NCBI GenBank assembly: GCA_017398685.1
Contig: JAFQFH010000056.1
Coordinates: 1-48,750 of the forward strand
DNA: 48,750 nt
Direction: 5' to 3'
DNA from: Oscillospiraceae bacterium
GTDB taxonomy: Bacteria; Bacillota; Clostridia; Oscillospirales; Oscillospiraceae
Of this stretch, positions 1-8,351 are shown piece by piece. A program made the translations under genes and the position numbers. How positions within the stretch are numbered: position 1 is the stretch's first letter; each line of letters starts with the position of its first letter. The notes under the pieces are model-generated. The model searched no databases, had not been told where the DNA came from, and was given only the letters and a program-made list of their open reading frames with translations.

Positions 1-48
1 AAGCTGACTATGATGGGTCTGACTCTGGCGGAAGAGGATAATCAGTAA
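1..48 (+). CDS. rpoA: RNA polymerase alpha subunit, C-terminal end (partial)
   Basis: Only the last 15 codons and the TAA stop are in the window (peptide [15 protein letters not shown]). A short acidic tail of this kind, placed 25 bp before rplQ, fits the end of rpoA, because rpoA-rplQ is a nearly universal bacterial gene order. The identification rests mainly on context; the fragment itself is too short to prove it. Confidence 0.7.
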   Translation, partial: KLTMMGLTLAEEDNQ

Positions 49-73
49 GCTCTCAAGAAGGAGGAAACGCAAC

Positions 74-415
74 ATGCCCGGAACTAGAAAACTCGGCAAG
101 ACCACCGCACAGCGTATGGCAATGCTCCGTCAGCAGGTCACTGACCTTCTGGACAAGGGCCGCATGGAGACCACTGTCACCCGCGCTAAGGAGATCGCTC
201 CCATGGCCGAGAAGATGATAACTCTTGGCAAGGCTAAGGATCTGGCTTCCTATCGTCAGGCTCTGGCTTTCATCACCCGTGAAGACGTGGCCAAGAAGGT
301 CTTCGATGAGATCGCTCCCAAGTATGCAGAGCGTAACGGCGGCTACACCCGCATCACCCGCGTCGGCGTTCGCCGCGGCGATGCAGCTGAGACCGCAGTC
401 ATCGAGCTGGTATAA
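74..415 (+). CDS. rplQ: 50S ribosomal protein L17
   Basis: The 113-residue product begins [19 protein letters not shown], the usual L17 opening, and ends with the conserved region [21 protein letters not shown]17 is a large-subunit protein near the peptide exit tunnel. The length is normal for bacterial L17. A strong ribosome binding site (AAGGAGG, 57-63) precedes the ATG. It follows rpoA and is the last gene of that ribosomal operon, since two hairpin terminators come directly after it. Basic composition fits rRNA binding. Identification is secure. Confidence 0.97.
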   Translation: MPGTRKLGKTTAQRMAMLRQQVTDLLDKGRMETTVTRAKEIAPMAEKMITLGKAKDLASYRQALAFITREDVAKKVFDEIAPKYAERNGGYTRITRVGVRRGDAAETAVIELV

Positions 416-430
416 TTTAAATTGCTTAAA

Positions 431-460
431 CCCGGAAGCGTTCAGAGCTTCCGGGTTTTT
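431..460 (+). terminator. Rho-independent terminator after rplQ
   Basis: Stem CCCGGAAGC/GCTTCCGGG with a 7-nt loop followed by five T. It ends the rpoA-rplQ transcript. Confidence 0.9.
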
Positions 461-483
461 GCCTGGTAAAGACTTTCTGCAAG

Positions 484-509
484 CCGGAAGAGAAAACTTC
501 CGGTTTTTT
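484..509 (+). terminator. Second tandem terminator after rplQ
   Basis: Stem CCGGAAG/CTTCCGG with a 6-nt loop and a run of six T. The stem repeats the core of the preceding terminator (CCGGAAG), so this looks like a local duplication giving a double stop. Confidence 0.8.
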
Positions 510-550
510 AAGTTTTTTCGGAGAATATATGTACATAATGTAAACAAGTG

Positions 551-559
551 TGTTATAAT
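551..559 (+). promoter_or_regulatory. Extended -10 promoter for the Nudix gene
   Basis: TGTTATAAT is a perfect extended -10 element (TG-N-TATAAT). No good -35 is seen at 17 bp, which is common for extended -10 promoters. Transcription would start near 566, about 19 nt before the GTG start at 585. Confidence 0.6.
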
Positions 560-584
560 CAAAATTTAGAAAGGATGATGCACA

Positions 585-1148
585 GTGCTGGATAAAAAGG
601 CCGAATATGAAAAGCTTTGCGAAAAAAAGAAAAGCAGCGAGGAGACCTACCACGGCCCGCTGCTGCACGTATATCACGACAGAGTGATCCTGCCCAACGG
701 CAACGAGTCCGGCAGGGATTATATAAAGCATCTTGGCGCGGTGTGCATGATCCCCGTGCTGGATAACGGAAATGTAATAGTAGAGCGTCAGTTCAGATAC
801 CCGCTGGATATGGTCATCACTGAGATCCCCGCAGGCAAGCTGGATTCTCCCCAGGAGGACAGGCTGGAAGCTGCAAAGCGTGAGCTTCTGGAGGAAACGG
901 GCTACACCGGCGAAAAGTGGACATATCTGGGCGATTTCTTCCCCGCTGTTGCATACAGCAGCGAGAAGATAAGCATGTACATGGTGCAAGAGCTTAAAAA
1001 GGGCCAGCGCCATCTGGACGCTGACGAGTTTCTTGACATCGTGGAAGTTCCCCTCACGGAGCTTGTGGAGCAGGTCATGGCAGGGGAGATAGTGGACATT
1101 AAGACGCAGGCAGCCATACTCAAGGCCGCAAGAGTGCTGGGAGTATAA
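585..1148 (+). CDS. Nudix hydrolase, ADP-ribose pyrophosphatase-like
   Basis: A 187-residue protein with a Nudix box around residues 86-112: GKLDSP followed by REL-L-EETGY. The REUXEEXGU core is intact, and the glycine-to-glutamate spacing is one residue longer than the classical box, a variant seen in ADP-ribose pyrophosphatases. These cytoplasmic enzymes split ADP-ribose to AMP and ribose 5-phosphate using Mg2+. The start is GTG with an AGAAAGG ribosome site about 10 nt upstream. It is the first gene of a plus-strand run; the next gene starts 1 nt after its stop, which suggests translational coupling. Substrate is inferred from family, not proven. Confidence 0.85.
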   Translation: MLDKKAEYEKLCEKKKSSEETYHGPLLHVYHDRVILPNGNESGRDYIKHLGAVCMIPVLDNGNVIVERQFRYPLDMVITEIPAGKLDSPQEDRLEAAKRELLEETGYTGEKWTYLGDFFPAVAYSSEKISMYMVQELKKGQRHLDADEFLDIVEVPLTELVEQVMAGEIVDIKTQAAILKAARVLGV

Positions 1149-1149
1149 A

Positions 1150-1950
1150 ATGAAAATAACATTTCTGGGTACAGGAAATGCCGCTGTTACCGAATATTAT
1201 AACACCTGCTTTGCAATGCGTGAGGATAAGGACGTTTTCCTTGTGGATGCCGGCGGCGGCAATACGATACTTGGCAGACTGAAAAAGGCGGGTATCGGCC
1301 TTGGAGATATAAGAGATATATTTGTTACCCACAAGCACATCGACCATATTCTCGGCATTATCTGGCTTGTAAGAATGATAGCCCAGCAGCTTGAAAGCGG
1401 CAAAATCACGGACAGTGTAAATATATACGGACACGACGAAGTGATTGAGCTGCTTTATGACATATGCGGAAAGCTTTTGCAGAAAAAGCAGACCAAGCAC
1501 TTAGGTGCGGACATTTTTCTGCACACTGTAAATGACGGCGACAGTGTGGAGATTTTGGGCAGAAAAGTCACTTTCTTTGACATTCATTCCACCAAAGCCA
1601 AACAGTTTGGCTTTTCGATGGAGCTGGGAGAGGGTAAAGCACTCTGCTGCTGCGGTGATGAGCCATTGAACGAGGCAAACGAGGATTACGCCAGAGACTG
1701 CACATGGCTTCTGCACGAGGCATTCTGCCTTGAAAGCGAAAAGGACAAGTACAAGCCCTACGAAAAAGCCCACACAACAGTCATGTCCGCCTGCATGACG
1801 GCGGAGCGTATGGGCGCTGAAAATCTGGTACTGTACCACAGCGAGGATTCAAGACCTGAAACAAGAAAAGAAGTGTACACCGCAGAAGGCAAGCCTTTTT
1901 ATTCCGGCAAACTCCTTGTGCCGGACGATATGGAGAGCATAGAACTGTAA
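1150..1950 (+). CDS. Metallo-beta-lactamase-fold hydrolase, RNase Z-like
   Basis: A 266-residue protein opening MKITFLGTGNAA, typical of RNase Z-type MBL proteins. The metal motif is THKHIDHILG, with the first two histidines and the D-H pair of HxHxDH present. Later candidate ligands are LLHEAFC and the HTTV segment (ExxxxxxxxHTT pattern typical of RNase Z-like enzymes). It could be a tRNA 3'-processing nuclease or a phosphodiesterase of the same fold. It is shorter than many RNase Z enzymes (about 300 residues) and no clear flexible-arm motif is recognised, so the general family name is safer. It is separated from the Nudix stop by 1 nt and is probably co-translated with it. Confidence 0.8.
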   Translation: MKITFLGTGNAAVTEYYNTCFAMREDKDVFLVDAGGGNTILGRLKKAGIGLGDIRDIFVTHKHIDHILGIIWLVRMIAQQLESGKITDSVNIYGHDEVIELLYDICGKLLQKKQTKHLGADIFLHTVNDGDSVEILGRKVTFFDIHSTKAKQFGFSMELGEGKALCCCGDEPLNEANEDYARDCTWLLHEAFCLESEKDKYKPYEKAHTTVMSACMTAERMGAENLVLYHSEDSRPETRKEVYTAEGKPFYSGKLLVPDDMESIEL

Positions 1951-1982
1951 ATAAAAAAAGAGAAAATGAGAGGAAGAGTTCA

Positions 1983-3305
1983 GTGAAAATCAAAGAAAAA
2001 AGATTTTCCAAGGTGGAATGGTCATGGATATTCTATGACTGGGCAAACTCTATCTGGTCCACAAACATCGACGCGGCCATCTGGCCCATCTATTTTGCTG
2101 TTGTTGTGGACCGCCTTGCAAACGCCGGCCAGATAAACAATATCTACGGCTACGCAGTATCTGCTGCAAACTTCATTGTGGCAATCATGGCACCTTTCCT
2201 CGGCGGTATCGGCGACTTCAAGGGCATGAAGAAAAAGCTCTGGAAAATATTCATGCTCATCGGTGTTGCATTCACCCTTGTAATGGCAGTATTCAACCAG
2301 TGGCAGCTTATGCTAATAGGCTTTGTGGTCAGCCGCATAGGCTTTTCCGGTTCGATTTTGTTCTACGACAGTTTCCTTACAGACATCACCACCCCTGAGC
2401 GTATGGAAAAGGTCAGCTCCTGGGGCTACGCCATGGGCTACATCGGCGGCAGCACCATACCCTTTATAATTTCCATCGTTATAATGTTCCTTATGGATAT
2501 GTCCGATCTGAGCTATAAAATAGCCATCGGCATCGTCCCTGTGTGGTGGCTTCTCTTCTCCATCCCCTTCTGGAAGAACGTGGAGCAGGTCCATTATGTG
2601 GAGACTCCGCCCACAGAGCTTCTTAAAGCAGCTGTGGGCAACACAGTGCGCACCTTCAAGGAGATACTTTCAAACAAAGTGGTGCTTTTCTTCATCCTTG
2701 CCTATTTCTTCTATATCGACGGCGTTGGCACCATCATCTCCATGGCTACAAACTACGGCTCAACCCTGGGCCTTGGCACCATCGGCATGATTCTGGCCCT
2801 GCTCGTCACCCAGATCGTGGCCATGCCCTTCTCCATCTTCTTTGGCAACTGGGGCAAAAAATACGGCGCACTCAAAATGATAACAATTGCCGTGGTGGTG
2901 TACACGGTAATCACCATTATCGGCTTTGGCATGGGCTTTATTGTGGACTTCCACGAAATGCTGGGCATGAGCTACGATGAGGCCATCGGCATAAGCAGCG
3001 TTCTGTTCTGGGTGCTGGCAACACTGGTTGGCACTGTACAGGGCGGCATTCAGGCTCTGTCCCGCTCCTACTTCGGCCAGATCATTCCCCCGGAGCGCTC
3101 CAACGAATACTACGGATTTCTGGACATTTTCGGCAAGTTCGCCGCTGTCATCGGCCCTGCCCTCTACGCATTGGTATTCGGCCTCAGCGGCAAGGCCAGC
3201 TACGGCATACTGTCTGTGATAATCCTCTTTATACTGGGCCTTGTGTTCCTGAAAATCGGCAAACCCTACTTCACAGAACACGAAATGAAAAAGGCAGAAA
3301 GTTGA
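1983..3305 (+). CDS. MFS transporter of the UMF1/Atg22 family
   Basis: A 440-residue polytopic membrane protein with about 11-12 hydrophobic segments. The N-terminus carries the family signature W-I-FYDWANS followed by a short loop and the first membrane helix. A central cytoplasmic loop (about residues 200-225) is followed by the second half, which contains TVQGGIQALSRSYFGQIIP, a conserved UMF1 region. The substrates of bacterial UMF1 proteins are unknown. The start is GTG with AGGAAGAG upstream. The next gene (acyl-activating enzyme/acyltransferase) begins 6 nt after its stop, so the two are surely translated together. That pairing recalls LplT-Aas, where an MFS protein flips lysolipids for re-acylation. 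Confidence 0.88.
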   Translation: MKIKEKRFSKVEWSWIFYDWANSIWSTNIDAAIWPIYFAVVVDRLANAGQINNIYGYAVSAANFIVAIMAPFLGGIGDFKGMKKKLWKIFMLIGVAFTLVMAVFNQWQLMLIGFVVSRIGFSGSILFYDSFLTDITTPERMEKVSSWGYAMGYIGGSTIPFIISIVIMFLMDMSDLSYKIAIGIVPVWWLLFSIPFWKNVEQVHYVETPPTELLKAAVGNTVRTFKEILSNKVVLFFILAYFFYIDGVGTIISMATNYGSTLGLGTIGMILALLVTQIVAMPFSIFFGNWGKKYGALKMITIAVVVYTVITIIGFGMGFIVDFHEMLGMSYDEAIGISSVLFWVLATLVGTVQGGIQALSRSYFGQIIPPERSNEYYGFLDIFGKFAAVIGPALYALVFGLSGKASYGILSVIILFILGLVFLKIGKPYFTEHEMKKAES

Positions 3306-3311
3306 AATTAA

Positions 3312-5900
3312 ATGGATAACAGCAAACTCAAACTGGACGGCGTAACATTCAAATACGGACTGGCCGACGGCATCAGACGCGGTGGGGACAAGACCTTTGC
3401 CATCTACCGCCACGCCGACGGCAGCACAGAAAACGTAAGCTACAACGAGATAAAGGCCGAGGCCGAGGCGCTGATGGAAAAGCTCAAGGCCTCCGGACTT
3501 AAAAAGGGAGACAGACTGGGCGTTATAACCACTATGCGCCCATGGTGGTACAGCATTCTCTATGCTGCCCTTTTCGGAGAGTACGTACTTGTGACCATTG
3601 ACCCGGGCATCCCTGTAAAGCAGACCGAGTCCATGCTCCGCCAGACTCAGGTGCGCACAGTCTTCACCATGCGCCCCACGGAAAAGCTGCCGGCCTCTCT
3701 GGAAGGGCACATCCCCGTGTACAGCGTGGAAAAGGGCTTCCCCCTGAAAAACGCGGTGGAAAAGGTGGACAGCCTTCTGCCTGAGGCGGAAAAACTGCCC
3801 GACGACTGCTTCTTCATTCTCTTTTCCTCCGGCACAACCGGTGAGAAAAGAAAGGCCGCCATGCTCACTCCTGAGAATGTGGTTGGCATACTGCCCTATG
3901 CCACCAGCACAAGCTGCGGCGTATTCAGAAAGCAGGCCGCCTACAACGTACATAAGCGGGATATGTCCGTGTTTCCGCCCTACCATATTGCAGGGTTACT
4001 GGTTGCCTTCTACGATATATACGGCAACACGGAAATGATAATGCTCGAGCGGCTCAATCCTGCCGCGCTGGTTGGCGCAATCAATGAGCTGAAGCCCGAC
4101 TGCATAAGCGTTGTACCCTCCCTGCTGACAACTCTTATGAAGAAAATTCAGGCGGGGATAAATGACCAGCCCATGAAAAAGCTTCTGGTCAACAGTCTTC
4201 TGGGCTTTTGCGGCTTCATGCGGAAAAACTTCGGCCTCAACCTTGGCCGAAAGCTCCTGAAATTCCTTAACAAAAAAGCCTTTGGCGGAAATCTCATAGA
4301 GTTTCGCATAGGCGGTTCCCCCTGTGACGAGGCCACCATGCGCTTTTTCCTGAACATGGGCATTGATGTGAATCTGGCCTACGGCCTGACCGAACTGGGT
4401 GCGCCCCTTGCCGCCACCGGGCGTGGTTATTACCCCGGGGGCACCGGAAAGGTGCTTCGCCACAGGGACGATCTGGATATCCGGATCGTCAATCCCGATG
4501 AGAGGGGCCGGGGCGAGGTAGAGGTGCTGTCGCCTGTGCGGATGATATCCTACATGGACGAGGCGCAGATGGAAGGCTGTCTCACGGAGGATAAGTATTT
4601 TCGCACCGGCGATCTGGGCTACTTTGATGAGAAGGGCTGCCTTGTAATATGCGGCCGCTCCAAGGAAGCCATTGTGATGAAAAACGGTGAGAAGCTGCTG
4701 CCTGAGGAGATTGAAAGCCACTATCAGGGCATTACCGGCGTGGCGGAGCTGTCCGTATTCCGCGTGCCGGATACCGGCGGCTGTGACACCTTTTCCATCG
4801 CTGCAACAAAGGAAAACAAGGGCCTGCCCGATGAGGTCGTAAGACTTCAGATTGCAAACCGCGTCTCTGAGCTGCCCAATATGTACAGCCCCAAAGAAAT
4901 TTACATTCTTCGTGAGCTGCCGCTGTCCTCAACAAGAAAAGTGCAGCGCTTCAGGCTTACCGAAATGGCCCTGCGCGGCGAGAATGAGCCAGTCAGTGAG
5001 GCGTCCCTCCGCCATGTGGACGAGGACGGTGTGGCCAGTGAGCTGAGGAAGATACTTATAAATGTGGGCGGCTCCCAGTGGAAGAGCATGGAGCTGACCG
5101 AGGGCCTTGCACTGGGGCTGGAGTCCCTGCAGGCAATGGACCTCTATGTGGAGGTACAGGAGCGTTTCGGTCTGGACCTTATGCAGCTTGAAAAGCTGCC
5201 GGAGACCTTCGGCGAGCTTATGGAGGCCGTAAACAATTTTGAAGAGCAGAGCAAGCGGGAAAAGGAGAGTCTGGATCTGAGCCAGTTCCCAAAGCCTGTG
5301 AAGCTGCCCGGCAAGATGCTGGCCACCACCGTTGAAAAGGCCGTGAATATTGGCTACGGCGTAAAAAGCTCCGGCATGGAAAATATACCCAAAGAGGGCA
5401 ATTATCTCATCTGCTCCAATCACCGCACAGTGCTTGATCCTGTCTGGATATGCGCCAGCATGAGCCAGGCCCAGCGCAGCAACACGGCCATTGTGGGCAA
5501 GGCAGAGGTAATGTACGATAAGCTGCTGAAAAATCTTGTGCGCTTTCAGAACATAGTGCCGGTGGACAGAACGGGCAACACCATGGCCACTCTCAACCGA
5601 TGCCGTGAGCTGCTGGAGGAGGGCTGGAACGTGCTTATCTTCCCGGAGGGCACAAACTTTGAAAACGCCGAAACACTTATGCCCTTCAAGGACGGCCCGG
5701 CGAGACTTGCAGCCAGCACAAAGCTGCCCATAGTCCCGGTGCATATAAAGGGCGTTGTGCATAAAAGCTCTGAGGACAAGAGCTTTTTGCCCAAGCGTGG
5801 CAAGGAGACGGAAGTTGTCTTCGGTAAACCCATATATCCCGGCGATATGAGCGTGAGCGAGATAAACGCTGCCCTTCGCGCAGCTATCGAGGCGCTTTGA
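3312..5900 (+). CDS. Acyl-activating enzyme / carrier / PlsC acyltransferase fusion
   Basis: An 862-residue three-domain protein. Residues about 10-560 are an AMP-binding (ANL) domain with the phosphate loop FSSGTTGEKRK (near 172), YGLTELGAP (near 357), RTGDLGYF (near 431) and a C-terminal STRKVQRFR segment holding the catalytic lysine. Residues about 575-650 form a carrier domain with LGLESLQAMD, whose serine is the likely phosphopantetheine site. Residues about 670-862 form a PlsC acyltransferase with NHRTVLD (HX4D, near 703), FPEGTN (near 777) and IVPVHI. The protein could activate a fatty acid, hold it on its own carrier and pass it to a lysolipid or glycerophosphate acceptor. E. coli Aas has related activities in the opposite domain order and without a built-in carrier. 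It is followed by a terminator. Confidence 0.85.
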   Translation: MDNSKLKLDGVTFKYGLADGIRRGGDKTFAIYRHADGSTENVSYNEIKAEAEALMEKLKASGLKKGDRLGVITTMRPWWYSILYAALFGEYVLVTIDPGIPVKQTESMLRQTQVRTVFTMRPTEKLPASLEGHIPVYSVEKGFPLKNAVEKVDSLLPEAEKLPDDCFFILFSSGTTGEKRKAAMLTPENVVGILPYATSTSCGVFRKQAAYNVHKRDMSVFPPYHIAGLLVAFYDIYGNTEMIMLERLNPAALVGAINELKPDCISVVPSLLTTLMKKIQAGINDQPMKKLLVNSLLGFCGFMRKNFGLNLGRKLLKFLNKKAFGGNLIEFRIGGSPCDEATMRFFLNMGIDVNLAYGLTELGAPLAATGRGYYPGGTGKVLRHRDDLDIRIVNPDERGRGEVEVLSPVRMISYMDEAQMEGCLTEDKYFRTGDLGYFDEKGCLVICGRSKEAIVMKNGEKLLPEEIESHYQGITGVAELSVFRVPDTGGCDTFSIAATKENKGLPDEVVRLQIANRVSELPNMYSPKEIYILRELPLSSTRKVQRFRLTEMALRGENEPVSEASLRHVDEDGVASELRKILINVGGSQWKSMELTEGLALGLESLQAMDLYVEVQERFGLDLMQLEKLPETFGELMEAVNNFEEQSKREKESLDLSQFPKPVKLPGKMLATTVEKAVNIGYGVKSSGMENIPKEGNYLICSNHRTVLDPVWICASMSQAQRSNTAIVGKAEVMYDKLLKNLVRFQNIVPVDRTGNTMATLNRCRELLEEGWNVLIFPEGTNFENAETLMPFKDGPARLAASTKLPIVPVHIKGVVHKSSEDKSFLPKRGKETEVVFGKPIYPGDMSVSEINAALRAAIEAL

Positions 5901-5918
5901 CCGACCAGGACAAAATAT

Positions 5919-5953
5919 AAGGCCGCAAGGTAAAATACATACCTTGCGGCCTT
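5919..5953 (+). terminator. Terminator after the acyltransferase fusion gene
   Basis: A 13-bp perfect stem AAGGCCGCAAGGT/ACCTTGCGGCCTT with an 8-nt loop. The T tail is short (CTTGTGCTT), so termination may be partial. The right arm also supplies a -35 box (TTGCGG) for the next gene. Confidence 0.7.
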
Positions 5954-5972
5954 GTGCTTATAAGAGTATAAT
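5944..5972 (+). promoter_or_regulatory. Promoter of the aldolase-like gene
   Basis: TTGCGG (5944-5949), a 17-bp spacer and TATAAT (5967-5972). The -35 lies inside the right arm of the preceding terminator. Predicted start of transcription is near 5979. Confidence 0.6.
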
Positions 5973-6003
5973 TGCATGGAAATCAGAAAAACAGGAGTAA
6001 ACT

Positions 6004-7029
6004 ATGCTTTATTTTGTAAACGACTATTCCGCAGGCTGCCATGAAAAGGTCATGCAGCGCCTTGTGGAGACAAATCTTGAAAAACAGGCCGTCTACGGCG
6101 AGGATATATATTCTCTCTCAGCCAAAGAAAAAATACGCAAGGCCTGTGATTGCGAAAACGCCGAAATAGTATTTATCTCCGGCGGCACTCAGACAAACCA
6201 GCTGGCAATAGACTCCCTGCTGCTGCCCCATGAGGGTGTTGTCTGCGCCGAGAGCGGACACATCAATGTCCATGAAAGCGGTGCAATAGAGTACACCGGC
6301 CACAAGGTGCTGACTCTGCCGGAGCATGACGGGAAGATAGATGCTGGAGAGCTTCGTGACTTCATGCAGCGCTTCTACGCCGATGAAAACTACGAGCATT
6401 GTGTGTTCCCCGGCCTTGTGTATATCACCTTCCCCACGGAGTTTGGCGCACTCTACAGCCGAAAAGAGCTTGAGGCTTTGAGAAAGGTCTGTGACGAGTA
6501 CAAGCTCAGCCTTTATATGGACGGCGCCAGACTGGGCTACGGCCTCGCCTGCCGGGAAAACGAACTGACACTTGCGGACATTGCCAGACTCACCGACGCA
6601 TTCTATATCGGCGGCAATAAAGTGGGCGCACTTTTCGGCGAGGCTCTGGTGTTCACAAAGAACAATATGCCCCGCCACTTTATCACCCACGTAAAGCGCC
6701 ACGGCGCACTGATGGCCAAGGGCCGCGTGCTGGGTGTGCAGTTTGACGCACTCTTTACGGACGATCTCTATATGGAGATAGGCCGCCACGCCATGCGCCT
6801 TGCGGATAAGCTCAGAGCCGCCTTTGAGGAAAAGGGCTATCAATTTTTCAAAAAGACCCCCACAAACCAGATTATAATCGTGGTGGACGATGAAAAGAAG
6901 GCGGAGCTTGAAAAGAAAGTGGCCTTCAGCTTCTGGGAAAAGCTGGACGATACACACACTGCCATCCGCTTTGTCACCGACTGGGCCACCAGAGAGGAAG
7001 ACGTGGACGCACTTATAGAGCTTTTATAA
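6004..7029 (+). CDS. Low-specificity L-threonine aldolase-like PLP enzyme
   Basis: A 341-residue beta-eliminating-lyase-family protein. It starts MLYFVNDYSAGCHEKV, matching the aldolase opening in which an active-site D-Y-S segment precedes the cofactor domain. The cofactor region includes FISGGTQTNQLAI, MDGARLGYG (aspartate and arginine contacts to PLP) and IGGNKVGA, where K206 is the expected Schiff-base lysine. The family splits L-threonine or L-allo-threonine to glycine and acetaldehyde in the cytoplasm. Length agrees with the family. Ribosome site AGGAG lies 6 nt before the ATG, and the gene has its own promoter. Related tyrosine/tryptophan lyases are longer, so aldolase is preferred, but the exact substrate is not settled. 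Confidence 0.85.
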   Translation: MLYFVNDYSAGCHEKVMQRLVETNLEKQAVYGEDIYSLSAKEKIRKACDCENAEIVFISGGTQTNQLAIDSLLLPHEGVVCAESGHINVHESGAIEYTGHKVLTLPEHDGKIDAGELRDFMQRFYADENYEHCVFPGLVYITFPTEFGALYSRKELEALRKVCDEYKLSLYMDGARLGYGLACRENELTLADIARLTDAFYIGGNKVGALFGEALVFTKNNMPRHFITHVKRHGALMAKGRVLGVQFDALFTDDLYMEIGRHAMRLADKLRAAFEEKGYQFFKKTPTNQIIIVVDDEKKAELEKKVAFSFWEKLDDTHTAIRFVTDWATREEDVDALIELL

Positions 7030-7035
7030 TGAAAA

Positions 7036-7069
7036 AACAGGCACAGCATATTTTTCTGCTGTGCCTGTT
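7036..7069 (-). terminator. Strong hairpin after the aldolase gene, T-run on minus strand
   Basis: A 13-bp perfect stem AACAGGCACAGCA/TGCTGTGCCTGTT. On the plus strand it lacks a T tail, while on the minus strand it is followed by six T. It therefore looks best placed to stop minus-strand transcripts running on from the DUF624 operon, though it may also slow plus-strand polymerase. Confidence 0.55.
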
Positions 7070-7096
7070 CGTGAAGTATTTGCAGAGGTAACGACG

Positions 7097-7528
7097 ATGG
7101 AAAAACTCTCGAAAGAGGCGGAAAAGATACTCCTTGAACGCTTCGGAAAGGACAGCATTATTGCACTGGCAACAACGCTTGATGGTATCCCCTATGTTCG
7201 CAATGTGAACGCATTTTATGATAATGGTGCTTTTTACGTGCTTACATATGGCCTTTCAAACAAAATAAGGCAAATCGAGCATAATCCTACTGTCGCAATT
7301 TCGGGTGAATGGTTTACCGCGCACGGAAAAGCCGTAAATCTGGGCTATTTCGGCAAAAAGGAAAATGCACTTATCGCGGGAAAAATGAAAGTGGCGTTTT
7401 CAGAATGGATTGATAACGGTCACAATAATTTTGATGATGTAAACACCTGTATACTTCGCATTGAACTGATAGATGGTGTTTTGCTCTCCCACGGCACAAA
7501 GTATGAAATTGATTTTCGCAAACATTAA
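7097..7528 (+). CDS. Pyridoxamine 5'-phosphate oxidase-fold (FMN-binding split barrel) protein
   Basis: A 143-residue protein. The segment IIALATTLDGIPYVRNVNAF, then AFYVLTYGLSNKIRQIEHNP and VAISGEWF, is the typical split-barrel pattern of general-stress/pyridoxamine-oxidase-like proteins, which bind FMN, F420 or heme. The true start is judged to be the ATG at 7097, because AGAGG (7084-7088) sits 8 nt before it; a longer reading from 7061 would begin inside the upstream hairpin. The coding sequence looks more AT-rich than its neighbours, which may point to a separate origin. Function beyond the fold is unknown. Confidence 0.75.
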   Translation: MEKLSKEAEKILLERFGKDSIIALATTLDGIPYVRNVNAFYDNGAFYVLTYGLSNKIRQIEHNPTVAISGEWFTAHGKAVNLGYFGKKENALIAGKMKVAFSEWIDNGHNNFDDVNTCILRIELIDGVLLSHGTKYEIDFRKH

Positions 7529-7540
7529 AAAGTGCGCTGT

Positions 7541-7690
7541 ATAATTTGAATTTCTGTTCTATAGAACTCGTAGGGGCGCTTATCAAGCGCCCGCTGGCGG
7601 ATAATATCCGCCCCTACGGACACAAAACGAAGATTTTTGCATAGCAAAAGGGCTTGTTGCTTAATTTTGCAACAAGCCCTTCTTTTATTT
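7541..7690 (+). repeat. Composite palindromic repeat element, copy 1
   Basis: This element fills almost the whole 160-bp gap between two convergent genes. A 48-nt core (7570-7617) starts GTAGGGGCG and ends CGCCCCTAC, and encloses two small hairpins, GGGCGCTTATCAAGCGCCC and GGCGGATAATATCCGCC. It is followed by a perfect 13-bp hairpin AAGGGCTTGTTGC/GCAACAAGCCCTT (7648-7681) and a T-rich tail. The inverted copy 2 at 18228-18376 matches in core, flank and hairpin. No coding capacity is seen, so it is best described as a REP/MITE-like element that brings its own terminator. Confidence 0.85.
7648..7681 (+). terminator. Terminator inside repeat copy 1
   Basis: A 13-bp stem with an 8-nt loop followed by CTTTTATTT. 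It would end transcription of the oxidase-fold gene. Confidence 0.75.
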
Positions 7691-8348
7691 AGTCCTGTTC
7701 GAGTTCGCCGACATCCTCTTCCTTCACTGTTGGCGCTATTCCGCCGCCGTGTTTTGCGAAAACACGTTCAACGAAAAATGACCACAAAAGCATCAGCATG
7801 GCGGGAGCTGCCAGCAGCGCCAGAATATAGCGGATGCTCAGATACAAGGCCCCGACAGTCAGACCTACCATGATAATGGTAGTAGGCAGGTGGGCGAAGG
7901 TGAACTTCAAGGCGGTGAGATTGAGAGCGCCAAAGGAAAAGCTGAAGCGGGAGAGTATGGTAAAGGCCCAGCAGCTTATACCCAGAATAAGCATCAGCAC
8001 AAAGAAGTAGGCATAGGCCGCAAGTCCTGCGCTGAATGACTCAACGCTCATATCCGCAAGTCTTCTCAGCATGATGACACCGACAGCGGCCAGACCGCCC
8101 CACATAAGGGTGCTCAGTGATGCTGTGACAAGCTCATTTTTAAAGGTGCGGAAAAAGCGGCGGTAGCGTTCCTCGCCTCCATAACGGATGCTGCGCACAA
8201 CAGTGTCGTAAAGGGCGGTGGTGGCAGCACCGACAGTCACCACAGGCACACAGCACAAAGCCCACAGAAGACTCAGCCCCAGCACGTCGGTGATGTTATT
8301 GAGCACATGCCACAGCGTACCCTTATATCTGAATAATGAACCAAACAT
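7689..8348 (-). CDS. DUF624 (YesL-like) membrane protein
   Basis: A 219-residue integral membrane protein with about five hydrophobic segments. The opening MFGSLFRYKGTLWHVLNNIT, followed by an LWALCCVPVVTVGAA segment and a Y-R-RFFRTFKNE loop, matches the DUF624/YesL family. Members are commonly found in sugar-utilisation loci next to Msm-type ABC permeases, but no biochemical role is established. Here it is the last gene of the left arm of the sialic-acid locus, starting 3 nt after the esterase stop, which implies co-translation. The C-terminus is acidic (EEDVGELEQD). Confidence 0.8.
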   Translation of the reverse strand: MFGSLFRYKGTLWHVLNNITDVLGLSLLWALCCVPVVTVGAATTALYDTVVRSIRYGGEERYRRFFRTFKNELVTASLSTLMWGGLAAVGVIMLRRLADMSVESFSAGLAAYAYFFVLMLILGISCWAFTILSRFSFSFGALNLTALKFTFAHLPTTIIMVGLTVGALYLSIRYILALLAAPAMLMLLWSFFVERVFAKHGGGIAPTVKEEDVGELEQD

Positions 8349-8351
8349 TTA

